64,000 nt of DNA from JACQPU01 sp039961715 (GCA_039961715.1 JABRVW010000042.1:1-64000), one strand, 5' to 3'. Shown: positions 17,866 through 26,977, counted from the first letter of the stretch. Program-made: numbers and translations. The notes: generated from the letters alone by a model not told the origin.

Positions 17866-19187
17866 CCTGTTTTTATGGTCTCTAAACCGTGCGCTTTTGG
17901 GCCCGTTTCCGCTTTCCAGAGCAGATAGGAGAACAAGAGCCCAAACGCCCCAAGGCCTGTGAACACCCACATGCCCGCGGCATAGCCGCCCGGATTGTCG
18001 AGCCCCGCAGCAAAAGCGTCATTGAGCATTCCAATGATCCATGGAATCGCGGCCATCCCGAGTTGCTGGCACAGGGTCATCAGCGAGTACGCCGAACCCA
18101 GCCGCTTCTGCTCCACGATATACGCAACCGAAGGCCACATGATGGCAGGAATGAGGGAAAACACGATGCCCAGAAGCACCATTACGATCAGGAGGGTGAG
18201 CGGAAGCGCAAAGGTGCCGAAACCTGGCAGCCAGAGCGTGACCTCGTTTCCGGCGGGGACATAGGTAACGATGAGGAAGAGCGGAAGGAGAACCAGCGTG
18301 CCCACGGTCATGAAAAACGACCGCCGGCCGATCCTGTCAACCATGAGCCCGAACAGGGGCGTCGCAATCATGGCGGAGAGCGGAAGAAAACTGTTCAGGA
18401 TTCCGCCCAGCTCCCGCGACGTCCCATGCGCTTCGATGAAGTACTTGATGGCGAAGGCACGGAACGGAAAGACTGTCGAATAGAAGACCACGCACAAGCC
18501 TACCACATACCAGAAGGAAGGGCTGAACCGGTAAAGACCTTTCAGTTCCAGTTTGTCCGTTTCTCCCTGATTTCCGAGGTTGTATTTCTTCTCAGCCCTG
18601 CTTTCCATGATCCAGTACAACACTCCGCCAACCACGCAGGAGCTTGTGATGCAGGTGGCAATCCAAAGCGGGTCCTGCCAGTTGGAAAATGCTCCCGCGG
18701 CCCAGCCGGGTGACCAGTCGGCGACTGCGGAACCGAGGCGGGCGATCGTCAGATTGATCCCGAACGCGAAGCTGAGCTCCTTGCCCTTGAACCACTTTGC
18801 AAGGGCTGTGGTCACGGCGACGATCAGCGGCTCAGCTCCCAGGCCCAGCATGAAGCGGCCCGTGAGCATCACCCACAGCATCGGCGACAAAGCGGTCACA
18901 GCCGCGGCGGCGAGGCAAATCGCCCCAAACACGAAGATCGATTTCTTCGTTCCGAACCTATCGATGACATAGCCGCCGATCAGCAGGACGATCACTGCTG
19001 CGATGCTGTACACTGTGTACAGGAGGCCGAGATCTTCGTCAGAATAGTTCAGCTGCTCCTTCAGCAGATCGAACACGGGCGCAATGGAATCATAGGCATA
19101 GTAGTTGCCGAACATTGCGAAGCTGAGGAAGACGAGGACGATCCAGCGATACAGCCGCGAGGGTGCCGGGCCTGACTGTGGTTCCAT
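17862..19187 (-). CDS. Major facilitator superfamily transporter
   Basis: 441 aa from the ATG at 19187; the frame reaches a TTG at 19241 but the added residues are not family-like. About 12 hydrophobic segments are seen. The loop-2/3 MFS motif reads GGYVIDRFGTKKS and the second-half equivalent FGLMVDRIGRRS. GRFMLGLGAEPLIVA is helix 4. Sequence style (EEQLNYSD-like start, then LLYTVYSIAAV) is that of the sugar-phosphate/organic anion-type MFS group, but substrate cannot be assigned. It sits between an OPT peptide transporter and two peptidases. Confidence 0.88.
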   Translation of the reverse strand: MEPQSGPAPSRLYRWIVLVFLSFAMFGNYYAYDSIAPVFDLLKEQLNYSDEDLGLLYTVYSIAAVIVLLIGGYVIDRFGTKKSIFVFGAICLAAAAVTALSPMLWVMLTGRFMLGLGAEPLIVAVTTALAKWFKGKELSFAFGINLTIARLGSAVADWSPGWAAGAFSNWQDPLWIATCITSSCVVGGVLYWIMESRAEKKYNLGNQGETDKLELKGLYRFSPSFWYVVGLCVVFYSTVFPFRAFAIKYFIEAHGTSRELGGILNSFLPLSAMIATPLFGLMVDRIGRRSFFMTVGTLVLLPLFLIVTYVPAGNEVTLWLPGFGTFALPLTLLIVMVLLGIVFSLIPAIMWPSVAYIVEQKRLGSAYSLMTLCQQLGMAAIPWIIGMLNDAFAAGLDNPGGYAAGMWVFTGLGAFGLLFSYLLWKAETGPKAHGLETIKTG

Positions 19188-19274
19188 GGGAAGGGTCCTG
19201 AGAAGAACAACACAGCCACGGGGCGCCGCCGTCGCGAACAATGACGGGGGCGCGTCCGCGGCCGTTGTGATGAA

Positions 19275-21404
19275 TTACTTCGTGTCGATGCGTTTCTTTG
19301 CGTAATAGAACAATGACGCTGCGAGGAACAGGAACATGAACACGGAGAAGATATGGGATCCGGTGAGCGATCCGAGCACCGAAGGGCCGAGCTCAAAAGC
19401 ACCTTCGGCAAGGACGCCCGATTGCTCCAGGAGGGCAATGCCGATGGCTGCGAGCCCGAAGATCCCTCCACCCGCGATCAATCCGCTCGCATAGAGCGAA
19501 CCGGAGCTCACCTCGCCTTCGCCGTGCTCCCCGCCCTTCCCCTCAGCCATCCATCGGACGATGCCTCCACAGAAGATCGCCAGCGTGGTGCCAATGGAAA
19601 GATACGAGCCGACCGCGAACGCAAGTGAGCGGACGCCGAGGAGTTCAACGGCCACGACCAGAAACACGCCCAGCAGAACCAAGCCCCAGGGGAGCTGTTG
19701 GTTCAGAATCCCGTTGATCACCGTCGCCATGAGTCGTGCCTGCGGTGCCGCGGCGCGCTCAGAACCGATGCCTTGAATCCACTGGATTTCAATCTGGCCG
19801 CTTACGGGATTATAGAGAAACTTGCCGTCGGGGATCGTACGAGACCCGATCGCATTGATCAGATAATAATTGGTTCCTTCGTATTCGAATTCGCGGGATT
19901 CGATCTGAACTCCTTGCGGGGGAGCCGCGGGGTCGAACGCGATTTGCGTGGGTCGGTACTCTGCAAGGCCTTCGTTCATCATGATGAGGGTCAGCCCGAT
20001 GACGAACACCGAGGCCATGACACCCACCATCAGACCAAGCTGCTGCTTGTAGGGTGTAGCGCCCACGAGGAAGCCGGTCTTCAGGTCCTGCGATGTCGCA
20101 CCGGCGTTGGCGGCTGCGACACAGACAACGCCACCGATCGTGATCGCCAGAGCGCTGTATGCGCCACCGGTCCATCCTGCAATGAGGAACAGCGCACAGG
20201 TAGCCATCAGCGTGGCGATGGTCATGCCTGAGACCGGATTGGCTGATGACCCGATCAATCCGACAATACGCGACGACACGGTGACAAAAAGGAATCCGAA
20301 CACGACAACGAGCAGGGCGGAAAGCAGATTTGCCACAAGGCCCGTGTCCGCGCCGGGAATGGGTGCAAAGGTCAGGAGGCCCCAGATCACGAGGACCAGG
20401 GCGACCGAGCCGATCATGACGATGTTCATCGGCAGGTCGTTCTCGGTCCGCGTCTTGGTCTGGGCCGTGGCGACTTTCCCGGCCGAGAGGTCCTTCACAC
20501 CGGCCTTGAAGGCATTGATGATGGTGGGCATGGTTCGCATGAGCGTGATGAGGCCCGCGGCAGCGACCGCACCTGCGCCCATGGGTCTGATGTAGCTGGC
20601 CCAGATCTGATTCGGCTCCATATCCGCTATGGGGATGGTGCCGGGATACAACGGCTCTGGAAGCATGCCTCCAAAGAACTTGATGGCTGGGATCATCAGA
20701 AGCCAGGAGAACACGCCCCCGGCGAAGATCGTGCCAGCCACCTTGGGACCGATGATATAGCCGACGCCGAGGTATTCGGGAGTGACCTCTGCTTTCACCG
20801 AAGCGCCCGTGAACCACGACGGCCGGTATTCCGGCGTGGTGTGCCAGAATTTCATGGCGTGCATCAGGAACGCGTACAAGCCGCCGATACCCAGACCGGC
20901 AAATACGCGTCCGGCAAACGATCCGCCCTTTTCGCCTGCCACCAAGACGTCCGCGCAGGCCGTGCCTTCGGGATATGTGAGGTTGCCGTGTTCCTTGACG
21001 ATCAGCTGACGGCGCAGGGGGATCATGAACAGGATGCCCAGCCATCCGCCAATGAGGGCCAGCAGGAAGATCCGCGTGTACTCAAGGGGGAAACCGAGGA
21101 AGATCAGCGCAGGGAGCGTGAAAATCACGCCGGCCGCGACCGATTCGCCGGCCGACCCGGTGGTTTGAACGATATTATTCTCCAGGATCGTCCCGCGGCC
21201 GAAGATGCGCAGGAGACTGATGGACAGCACGGCGATCGGAATCGATGCAGACACGGTGAGCCCGGCCCGGAGGCCCAAGTACACGGTGACCGCGCCGAAC
21301 AAGATCCCGAACAGGGCCCCCAGAACAAGAGCCTTGACGGAAAATTCCGGAATTTCCTGGGACGCAGGAACGAACGGCTGGAAAGTGGAATTGGAATCAG
21401 CCAT
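19275..21404 (-). CDS. OPT family oligopeptide transporter
   Basis: 709 aa with about 16 hydrophobic segments. Signature ENNIVQTTGSAGESVAAGV (residues ~75-95) and GLRAGLTVSASIPIAVLS at the N-terminus are typical of bacterial OPT/YSL proteins. So is the region LVAGEKGG. These are proton-coupled importers of small peptides (or metal chelates in the YSL branch). A soluble stretch of ~70 residues before TM13 (FEYEGTNYYLINAIGSR) is probably extracytoplasmic. The neighbouring aminopeptidases and proline dehydrogenase suggest import and use of peptides. Confidence 0.92.
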   Translation of the reverse strand: MADSNSTFQPFVPASQEIPEFSVKALVLGALFGILFGAVTVYLGLRAGLTVSASIPIAVLSISLLRIFGRGTILENNIVQTTGSAGESVAAGVIFTLPALIFLGFPLEYTRIFLLALIGGWLGILFMIPLRRQLIVKEHGNLTYPEGTACADVLVAGEKGGSFAGRVFAGLGIGGLYAFLMHAMKFWHTTPEYRPSWFTGASVKAEVTPEYLGVGYIIGPKVAGTIFAGGVFSWLLMIPAIKFFGGMLPEPLYPGTIPIADMEPNQIWASYIRPMGAGAVAAAGLITLMRTMPTIINAFKAGVKDLSAGKVATAQTKTRTENDLPMNIVMIGSVALVLVIWGLLTFAPIPGADTGLVANLLSALLVVVFGFLFVTVSSRIVGLIGSSANPVSGMTIATLMATCALFLIAGWTGGAYSALAITIGGVVCVAAANAGATSQDLKTGFLVGATPYKQQLGLMVGVMASVFVIGLTLIMMNEGLAEYRPTQIAFDPAAPPQGVQIESREFEYEGTNYYLINAIGSRTIPDGKFLYNPVSGQIEIQWIQGIGSERAAAPQARLMATVINGILNQQLPWGLVLLGVFLVVAVELLGVRSLAFAVGSYLSIGTTLAIFCGGIVRWMAEGKGGEHGEGEVSSGSLYASGLIAGGGIFGLAAIGIALLEQSGVLAEGAFELGPSVLGSLTGSHIFSVFMFLFLAASLFYYAKKRIDTK

Positions 21405-21428
21405 GGGTTCTCCCGAGTTGTGGTGGGA

Positions 21429-22337
21429 TTATGTGTTGTTTCCGGTGAACAGGGCCCGCAGGACATACCCCGCAATCTGAGGGTTCTCCTTCAGCCTTCG
21501 GACCGAATAGGCGTACCATTGATCTCCGTAGGGCACATACACGCGCAGGCGGTGGCCTGCCGAGACAATCGACGAGCGAAGCTGTTCCCGGACGCCCAGC
21601 AACATCTGGAATTCATATCGATTCCTGTCGGGTTTGTTTCTCTGGATGAGTTCGTACGCCTTGTCCACAAGGTATTCGTCGTGGGTTGCGATCCCCACGT
21701 AGCATCCGCTCTCGATCAGAACGCGCATGAGGAGCCCGAAGCTCCTGCGGATCTCGTCCCGGTCCTGATACGCGATATCGGGTGATTCGCGATAGATGCC
21801 CTTGCAAAGACGGACGTTTGCCTTCATCTTCACGAGTTCCCGGACGTCCGCGTCGCTCCGATGCAGATACGCCTGGATGACAACCCCGACGTTCTCGAAT
21901 CCCTCGGCCCGCAGCCTGCGGTACATGGCCAGCGTTGCGGTCGTCATGGTGGAGTCCTCCATGTCGATCCGGACAAAATTTCCCCGTTCATGCGCGGCCT
22001 GGACGATACTGCGGAGAATCCCGTAACAAAAGTCCGGATCAATGCGGAATCCGAGCTGGGAGGGTTTCACCGAAATGTTGGAGTCGAGGCCATGGTTTTC
22101 AATCTCATCGAGAACCCGGACCCATTCTGCACGGATCCCCTCCGCCTTGTCGCGATCATGCACATCTTCCCCCAGGATGTCGAGCGTCGCCATCATGCCC
22201 TGGGCATTGAGTTTTTGAACGGCGGCAACAGCGTCGGTCAGACGCGTCCCCGCAATGTAGCGGGAAGAGACTCTTCCAACAATGGGTTTCGGAATGAACG
22301 GAAGGGTTTTGGCAATGAAGGAATTCAGGAGTTCCAC
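21429..22337 (-). CDS. Proline dehydrogenase
   Basis: 302 aa, the length of monofunctional bacterial PRODH (FAD-dependent beta/alpha barrel). Landmarks: MATLDILGEDV, NISVKPSQLGF, FVRIDMEDS, VVIQAYLHRSDAD, RLCKGIYRESPDIAY, VGIATHDE, EFQMLLGVRE and RLRVYVPYGDQWYAY. It oxidises proline to pyrroline-5-carboxylate and feeds electrons to the quinone pool. The second enzyme (P5C dehydrogenase) is not in the window. It lies 24 nt upstream of the OPT transporter gene in the same direction, so peptide import and proline oxidation are probably one transcription unit. Confidence 0.94.
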   Translation of the reverse strand: MELLNSFIAKTLPFIPKPIVGRVSSRYIAGTRLTDAVAAVQKLNAQGMMATLDILGEDVHDRDKAEGIRAEWVRVLDEIENHGLDSNISVKPSQLGFRIDPDFCYGILRSIVQAAHERGNFVRIDMEDSTMTTATLAMYRRLRAEGFENVGVVIQAYLHRSDADVRELVKMKANVRLCKGIYRESPDIAYQDRDEIRRSFGLLMRVLIESGCYVGIATHDEYLVDKAYELIQRNKPDRNRYEFQMLLGVREQLRSSIVSAGHRLRVYVPYGDQWYAYSVRRLKENPQIAGYVLRALFTGNNT

Positions 22338-22390
22338 GGGTCAGGCGGAATCGGTTAGCAATCAGGGTTGGAGGCAGAAGCAAGATTCAC

Positions 22391-22431
22391 TTCGATATTC
22401 GCCCTTCAGCATCCGATATTCGACATCGCCT
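22391..22431. repeat. Imperfect repeat of CGATATTCG between OMP and proline dehydrogenase genes
   Basis: Two copies of CGATATTCG (22393-22401 and about 22414-22422), the second followed by ACATCG. It resembles the short 7-8-nt arrays elsewhere in the window but is less regular. The rest of the 249-nt gap shows only the palindromes at 22525-22585. Confidence 0.4.
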
Positions 22432-22524
22432 CCGGCTGTGGAGAAACCAATGTCCATTATCGGACGCCCGGGGTCGAAAAAGGTACCCACCCATCCCCGA
22501 AAATGCAAGGAAAACTGAGCTTCT

Positions 22525-22585
22525 GCGAAGTCCGACTTCCCCTTCCCCTTTGAAGTCCGACTTCCGGGGAGAAGTCGGACTTCGC
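22525..22585. repeat. Triple GAAGTC-palindrome element after the outer-membrane protein gene
   Basis: Three 13-nt near-palindromes, GAAGTCCGACTTC at 22527-22539 and 22552-22564 and its complement GAAGTCGGACTTC at 22571-22583. The outer copies, extended by GC, form a perfect 15-bp inverted repeat (22525-22539 with 22571-22585). The element starts 1 nt after the stop codon of the minus-strand barrel gene, where a terminator would sit, but it lacks a clear T-tract. It may be a REP-like dispersed element or a terminator. Confidence 0.75.
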
Positions 22586-22586
22586 T

Positions 22587-23930
22587 TTAGAAGCTTATGA
22601 CAAACCCCACCTTCGGCTCAATGCGCTTTTGCGACTTGTACCCTACGACCATCCCCGCCTCGTTCTTTTCTTCCGTGAATGTCCAGATGTAGGTCGTCGC
22701 CACAAAGATGAACGGAAGCGGCTTGTAACCGAAATCAACGTAAAACAAGGAATTATTATCGACTTTGAAAAACTTTCCCACGTTCTTCTTGTCATATCCC
22801 GCTGCAAGAATGATTCCCGGAATGGCATCGCCGGCATCAAATTCGACATGCACGATCCCGGCGTTCTTGATGCCCACTGGCGATTGGTAGCCGCCCACAA
22901 TGTTGAACGTGCCGAGAATGCTGATCAACACCTCGCCATAGTATCCCTCTCCTCCTGTTACTGATTTGAGCAGTTGAGCTTTGCTCATGAACGCGGTGGT
23001 GTCAAACGGCACGTATCGCTCCCTCTCATAGAGCGCATCGAAGTAGGACGGGATGAACTGATCCCCCATCCATCGTCGCTCGTACTTTGCCCCGAGACCG
23101 ACGACCCCCAACCCGGAGAAATACAGATCGAGGCCGACAGCCAGGCCGTTGCCGTAGCCCGAGATCGAAGCATAATCCGTATAGAGGGTCGAGTTAATCA
23201 TTGGAAGAGACAGCAAGGGGAACCCGATGTCGAAGCCGAAGATTCCCAGAGATCCACCATCCTGCGCCAGGACAAGGGGACGCGGGGCCGCGCCGATCGG
23301 CGCGGTCACGTCGGCGTTGTCATGAAAATCCGCTGCGTACGTGATCCCCGTTTCCATTCCGCCGAGTACCGGCACGTTGGCCAGCGACGTGAACTTCAGC
23401 GGCCTCGCATAGGCGCGGAGGCCGAACAACCCTGCCGCGCCGAAATCGCTGTAAACGCTCTCGAAGCCGAATTTCTCAAAGTCGAGGTCAAACTCCATGC
23501 CGAACTTCCGCTGATCATAGCTCGCACTGTTCCGGTAATTGTACACGATGGAACCATGACCCAGTCGCGCGTAATCCAGCGTGCCAACCCGCGCGTAGAT
23601 CGGCTCCTTCTTCGTGCCGTACCGTACGTAACGGATAATCCTCAGATAATCGTATCCCTCGTCAAAATCCTCACTGCGGATCTTTCCGTCTCTTCCCACC
23701 CGGATGTTCACATCAAGTCCCACGCCGATCTTTCCGAACGACAGTTCGGGCATCAGATTGAACAGGTAGTACGGCTGGCCATCAATGAACGTCATGCCGA
23801 ACCCGCCTGTAATCGTCTGTTGTTGTTTTGCCATCAGTGTCCGCCGCGGTGTGGTCTGAGCCGCGCCTTCCCAGGCCAGCAACGCCATACCAGCCGCGAC
23901 GACAACCATCACACGACAAAAGCTCTTCAT
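22587..23930 (-). CDS. Predicted outer-membrane beta-barrel protein
   Basis: 447 aa with a signal peptide (VVVAAGMALLAWEGAAQ). The mature chain alternates short amphipathic strands and turns (VGTLDYARLGHGSIVYNYR, GVGLDVNIRVGRDG) and ends in VGFVISF. The C-terminal Phe and penultimate strand are typical of Bam-assembled barrels. I do not recognise a named family. It is followed by the palindromic element and preceded by the spmA/spmB-like genes, with no link between them that I can see. Confidence 0.65.
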   Translation of the reverse strand: MKSFCRVMVVVAAGMALLAWEGAAQTTPRRTLMAKQQQTITGGFGMTFIDGQPYYLFNLMPELSFGKIGVGLDVNIRVGRDGKIRSEDFDEGYDYLRIIRYVRYGTKKEPIYARVGTLDYARLGHGSIVYNYRNSASYDQRKFGMEFDLDFEKFGFESVYSDFGAAGLFGLRAYARPLKFTSLANVPVLGGMETGITYAADFHDNADVTAPIGAAPRPLVLAQDGGSLGIFGFDIGFPLLSLPMINSTLYTDYASISGYGNGLAVGLDLYFSGLGVVGLGAKYERRWMGDQFIPSYFDALYERERYVPFDTTAFMSKAQLLKSVTGGEGYYGEVLISILGTFNIVGGYQSPVGIKNAGIVHVEFDAGDAIPGIILAAGYDKKNVGKFFKVDNNSLFYVDFGYKPLPFIFVATTYIWTFTEEKNEAGMVVGYKSQKRIEPKVGFVISF

Positions 23931-23951
23931 AAAGCCTCCTTGGTGGTTTCT

Positions 23952-24500
23952 TCAGATTCCGAACAACACCCGCGTGATCACAACCGCCGCAAGCAGGCCG
24001 ACGACATCGGCAATAAGCCCCGCGGGCAGGGCATGGCGGGTATTCTTGATGTTCACGGCGCCAAAGTACACGGCGAGAACATAGAACGTCGTTTCCGTAC
24101 TGCCATACATCGTCGAGGCAAGAACTCCGATGAAGGAATCCGGCCCGTGAACTTTCATCAGCTCGGTCATGATCCCAAGCGACCCGCTCCCGGAGAGCGG
24201 CCGCATGAACGCCATCGGCAGAGCCTCGGCCGGCATGCCGATAAGATTCGTCAGCGGTGACACCAGCGACGAAAGCACATCCATCGCCCCGCTGGCCCGA
24301 AAGACGCCGATCGCCATCAGCATGGCCACCAGATAAGGAATGATCCGGACGGCCACATGGAATCCATCTTTAGCGCCTTCAACAAAGATCTCATACACCT
24401 TGACCTTCCTTACAGCTCCCCACCCCAGAAACAAAATCAAAATGAGGGGAATTGCCACAATCGATATGATCTCAATCACGGAACGGAAGAAATCACCCAT
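23952..24500 (-). CDS. SpmB-like nucleoside-recognition (Gate) domain membrane protein
   Basis: 182 aa from the ATG at 24500, which overlaps the SpmA-like stop by 8 nt; the longer open frame to 24608 lies inside the upstream gene. Five to six hydrophobic segments. The Gate-domain core is clear: VAVRIIPYLVAMLMAIGVFRASG, MAFMRPLSGSGSLG and STMYGSTETTFYVLAVYFG. These are hallmarks of Bacillus SpmB (~178 aa). The organism shows no other sporulation genes here, and SpmA/B homologues are frequent in non-sporulating FCB bacteria as putative transporters. Function unknown. Confidence 0.9.
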   Translation of the reverse strand: MGDFFRSVIEIISIVAIPLILILFLGWGAVRKVKVYEIFVEGAKDGFHVAVRIIPYLVAMLMAIGVFRASGAMDVLSSLVSPLTNLIGMPAEALPMAFMRPLSGSGSLGIMTELMKVHGPDSFIGVLASTMYGSTETTFYVLAVYFGAVNIKNTRHALPAGLIADVVGLLAAVVITRVLFGI

Positions 24501-25473
24501 GAGATTGCTCCTTTCCCGCCACATCCGGATCGACCTTGCGAAAGCGAGGAATTCGCTGAAGAACCTTGGCCGCCAGAATCCCTGCGACCGTCGCACATCC
24601 TGCGCCAAAGATCGACGTTCCGATGATCACTCCGGGATTTACCGAGCCCGCCGCGGCCCGCACGGCAATGGCCGTCGCGGGAATGAGGACCAGGCCCGAG
24701 GTGTTGATGGCCAGAAACGTGCACATGGCGTTTGTCGCGGTCCCGGCTTTCGGATTGAGCTTGTTCAGCTCCTCCATTGCCTTGAGGCCAAACGGTGTGG
24801 CCGCATTGCTCAATCCCAGCATGTTGGCCGAAATGTTCATGATCATGGCACCCACAGCCGGGTGATCCGGAGGCACCTCGGGAAAGAGCCGCCTGGTGAG
24901 CGGCTCCAGGAGCTTTGTGAGCAGGCGAACTGCTCCTGCCTCCTCGGCGACCTTCATGACACCGAGCCATAATGCCATGATGCCGATCAGGCCGAGCGCA
25001 ATTGTCACGGCGGTGGCGGCATAGTCCAGCGCCGCCTTGGTCACGGCGCGAAGTTTCACAAATCGAACCGGCTCGAGAACAAAGGTGATGGTCCCGTTCT
25101 TCGCGTTGAGCGTGGCCACTGTGCCGCTCAGTCGGTCCGCATTCTGTCCCCGGGCGGCCCTCGTTTTCCAGATTTCCGGCATCTCCACGGTGACGGGCAC
25201 GAAGATGGTGCCTCCCTGCCCGCCGGCGACCTTTACTCTCGCGCGAACATCCCGCTCCGCGCCGGCCCCATACACCTTATTGAAAACTGCGGCGGGGATG
25301 ACGAGCGTTCCCTCCCAGCTCTTCATCTCCAGCGCACCTTCCTCCAATCCCTCCAGAAGCCCCTGAATCAGCACACCGTTTGCGTATGGATTTGTGATCT
25401 CGTCACGAACATCGTTTCCGACGGCAACAAGAATGCCAAGTGCAATGAGAGCAATCCAGACGTGGTTTAACAT
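24493..25473 (-). CDS. SpmA-like nucleoside-recognition (Gate) domain membrane protein
   Basis: 326 aa from the ATG at 25473, 7 nt after the DUF92 gene stop; upstream extension to 25551 would overlap that gene. After a first membrane segment (VWIALIALGILVAVG) there is a hydrophilic insertion of ~110-130 residues (EGTLVIPAAVFNKVYGAG through VTVEMPEIW). The Gate domain follows (LGLIGIMALWLGVMKVAEEAG, NISANMLGLSNAATPFGLKAM, STSG-type INTSGLVLIPATAIAVR). Bacillus SpmA is ~196 aa, so the insertion is an addition, probably periplasmic. It is coupled to the SpmB-like gene by an 8-nt overlap. Confidence 0.88.
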   Translation of the reverse strand: MLNHVWIALIALGILVAVGNDVRDEITNPYANGVLIQGLLEGLEEGALEMKSWEGTLVIPAAVFNKVYGAGAERDVRARVKVAGGQGGTIFVPVTVEMPEIWKTRAARGQNADRLSGTVATLNAKNGTITFVLEPVRFVKLRAVTKAALDYAATAVTIALGLIGIMALWLGVMKVAEEAGAVRLLTKLLEPLTRRLFPEVPPDHPAVGAMIMNISANMLGLSNAATPFGLKAMEELNKLNPKAGTATNAMCTFLAINTSGLVLIPATAIAVRAAAGSVNPGVIIGTSIFGAGCATVAGILAAKVLQRIPRFRKVDPDVAGKEQSHG

Positions 25474-25480
25474 GTCATCC

Positions 25481-26977
25481 CTACCCTGCGATTTGAACGA
25501 GAGCCATGGCCGCTGCTCCCGTTCCCGCGCATATCCAGTTGACCATATCATTCTTCATCCATTTCCACCCCCTTTCAAGGACCGCCGGACGGTGGCAATG
25601 GAGTTGCTTCCCTGTAACGGCATTGCAGAGAGAACATCTGTATTGCGCCTGAACAGTGGAGCCCAGGAGACTATCAACAAGCGTCCCCGCCATGCCGGCA
25701 AGGAGGACCCATCCCACCGTCTCCCCCCGAATCCAGGTCACAGAGCTCATGGCAATCACCAGGCTGCCAGTCAACCCCGCACCCAATCCCGCCAACGAGA
25801 CTCCGCCGTTCGTCCCCGGTGACACCGGTTTGAAGCCGGGAAGCTGAACGGTTTTCCGGTTGCCCAACACTCCCACCTCGGTTCCCCATGTATCAGCGGT
25901 GACCGCTGCGAGCGCTCCTACGTAAAGAGGATACGAATTCCATTCAGGAAACCAGTACCAGGCAAGGACCAGAAGTCCCGCAAGTCCACCGTTGGCAAAC
26001 ACTTGGGTATATTCGCGGGCCCCGGTCTTCTCCAGCGTGTCCGCCATTCGGCTTTTCCGATCTGCCCCCATCCGCGACAAGAGACTCGAAAGAATGAAGA
26101 AGGCCAGCAGAGGAACGGCAAACGGCCAGCCCCCCAGTCCGAACACAATCGTGCCCACCAGGAATGCTGCAACAGCCCCGCTCGCTGTGAGCAGAGCTGT
26201 GTGGTGCGAAGCAACGGCAACACCAATCGCAAGGGCCGCTCCAACGGTGAGTTGTTGAATGTCCGTCCTGGGATTCGGGAGGAGATAAAAGGAGAGGATC
26301 ATTGCAACCGAAAGAGGCACCGTGAGATTGTCCAGGCCACGCGAGGAGAGGGCCTCCCAGCCTGTCGCCGTGGCCGCGGCAATCCCTGCACACGCCAGAA
26401 TAAAATCAATCCGAACGTCCTCCGGCTTCAAGGCCTGCAGAAGGCCTGTGAACAAAATGAGAAAGCTGACCAGAAACATCGCCATCGAGCCTTCAAGGGA
26501 TTTCCGGTCGGAGGTCAAACTGTACCAAGTGGGATTCCTCTGATACTCTCCAACGACAGCCGCTGCGCTGTCCCTCAGAGTCATCACCAGCATCGAGAGA
26601 AGGATGATCGCAGGCTCACGGTGCCAGAAGAGAACCACAACAAGAAGAAAGGACACGGGATACCATACTGTACCGTACGAAGACCTGGCGGTTCCATGCA
26701 TTCCTTTCAGCCTTCCGGTTCTGAGGGCCGCGATGTTCAGGACGGTAAAGAGCGCACCGAGGACAAGAAGAGGAAGCGGACGGGAAAAGAGTCCGAGGGT
26801 GGAAACGAGGAGGAGACCAACGGCAACGTGGAGGAACTTGCGGGGAAATTCGGGCGAAAGGGCAAATGCTTTCCGGATCAATTCGCTCACGCCGATGAGG
26901 CTGGCGATCCCTGCCGCGATTCCTCCGGCAATCCACCACTCGGCATCAGGAGGCTGCTTCCAGAGTTCCGCCCACAT
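25481..26977 (-). CDS. Fusion of phytol/dolichol-kinase-like and DUF92 (VTE6-like) domains
   Basis: 498 aa, highly hydrophobic. The N-terminal ~220 residues have the CTP-dependent lipid-kinase pattern (EFPRKFLHVAVGLLLV, then LRDSAAAVVGEY and DRKSLEGSMAMFLVSF), as in dolichol/phytol kinases (VTE5, SEC59). The C-terminal ~250 are DUF92 (YVGALAAVTADTWGTEVGVLG, PVSPGTNGGVSLAG, GTLVDSLLGSTVQ). That is the family of plant VTE6 and cyanobacterial phytyl-phosphate kinase. Four Cys/His near the end (RCSLCNAVTGKQLHCHRP) may bind metal. A chain carrying both steps could turn an isoprenoid alcohol into its diphosphate. It lies 2 nt downstream of holA. Domain calls are firm; the substrate is inferred. Confidence 0.85.
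   Translation of the reverse strand: MWAELWKQPPDAEWWIAGGIAAGIASLIGVSELIRKAFALSPEFPRKFLHVAVGLLLVSTLGLFSRPLPLLVLGALFTVLNIAALRTGRLKGMHGTARSSYGTVWYPVSFLLVVVLFWHREPAIILLSMLVMTLRDSAAAVVGEYQRNPTWYSLTSDRKSLEGSMAMFLVSFLILFTGLLQALKPEDVRIDFILACAGIAAATATGWEALSSRGLDNLTVPLSVAMILSFYLLPNPRTDIQQLTVGAALAIGVAVASHHTALLTASGAVAAFLVGTIVFGLGGWPFAVPLLAFFILSSLLSRMGADRKSRMADTLEKTGAREYTQVFANGGLAGLLVLAWYWFPEWNSYPLYVGALAAVTADTWGTEVGVLGNRKTVQLPGFKPVSPGTNGGVSLAGLGAGLTGSLVIAMSSVTWIRGETVGWVLLAGMAGTLVDSLLGSTVQAQYRCSLCNAVTGKQLHCHRPAVLERGWKWMKNDMVNWICAGTGAAAMALVQIAG

Noticed and set aside
22974..24260. Plus-strand ORF of 428 codons
   Set aside because: Antisense to the barrel protein and SpmB-like genes; Arg/His-rich, no motif, spans two real genes.
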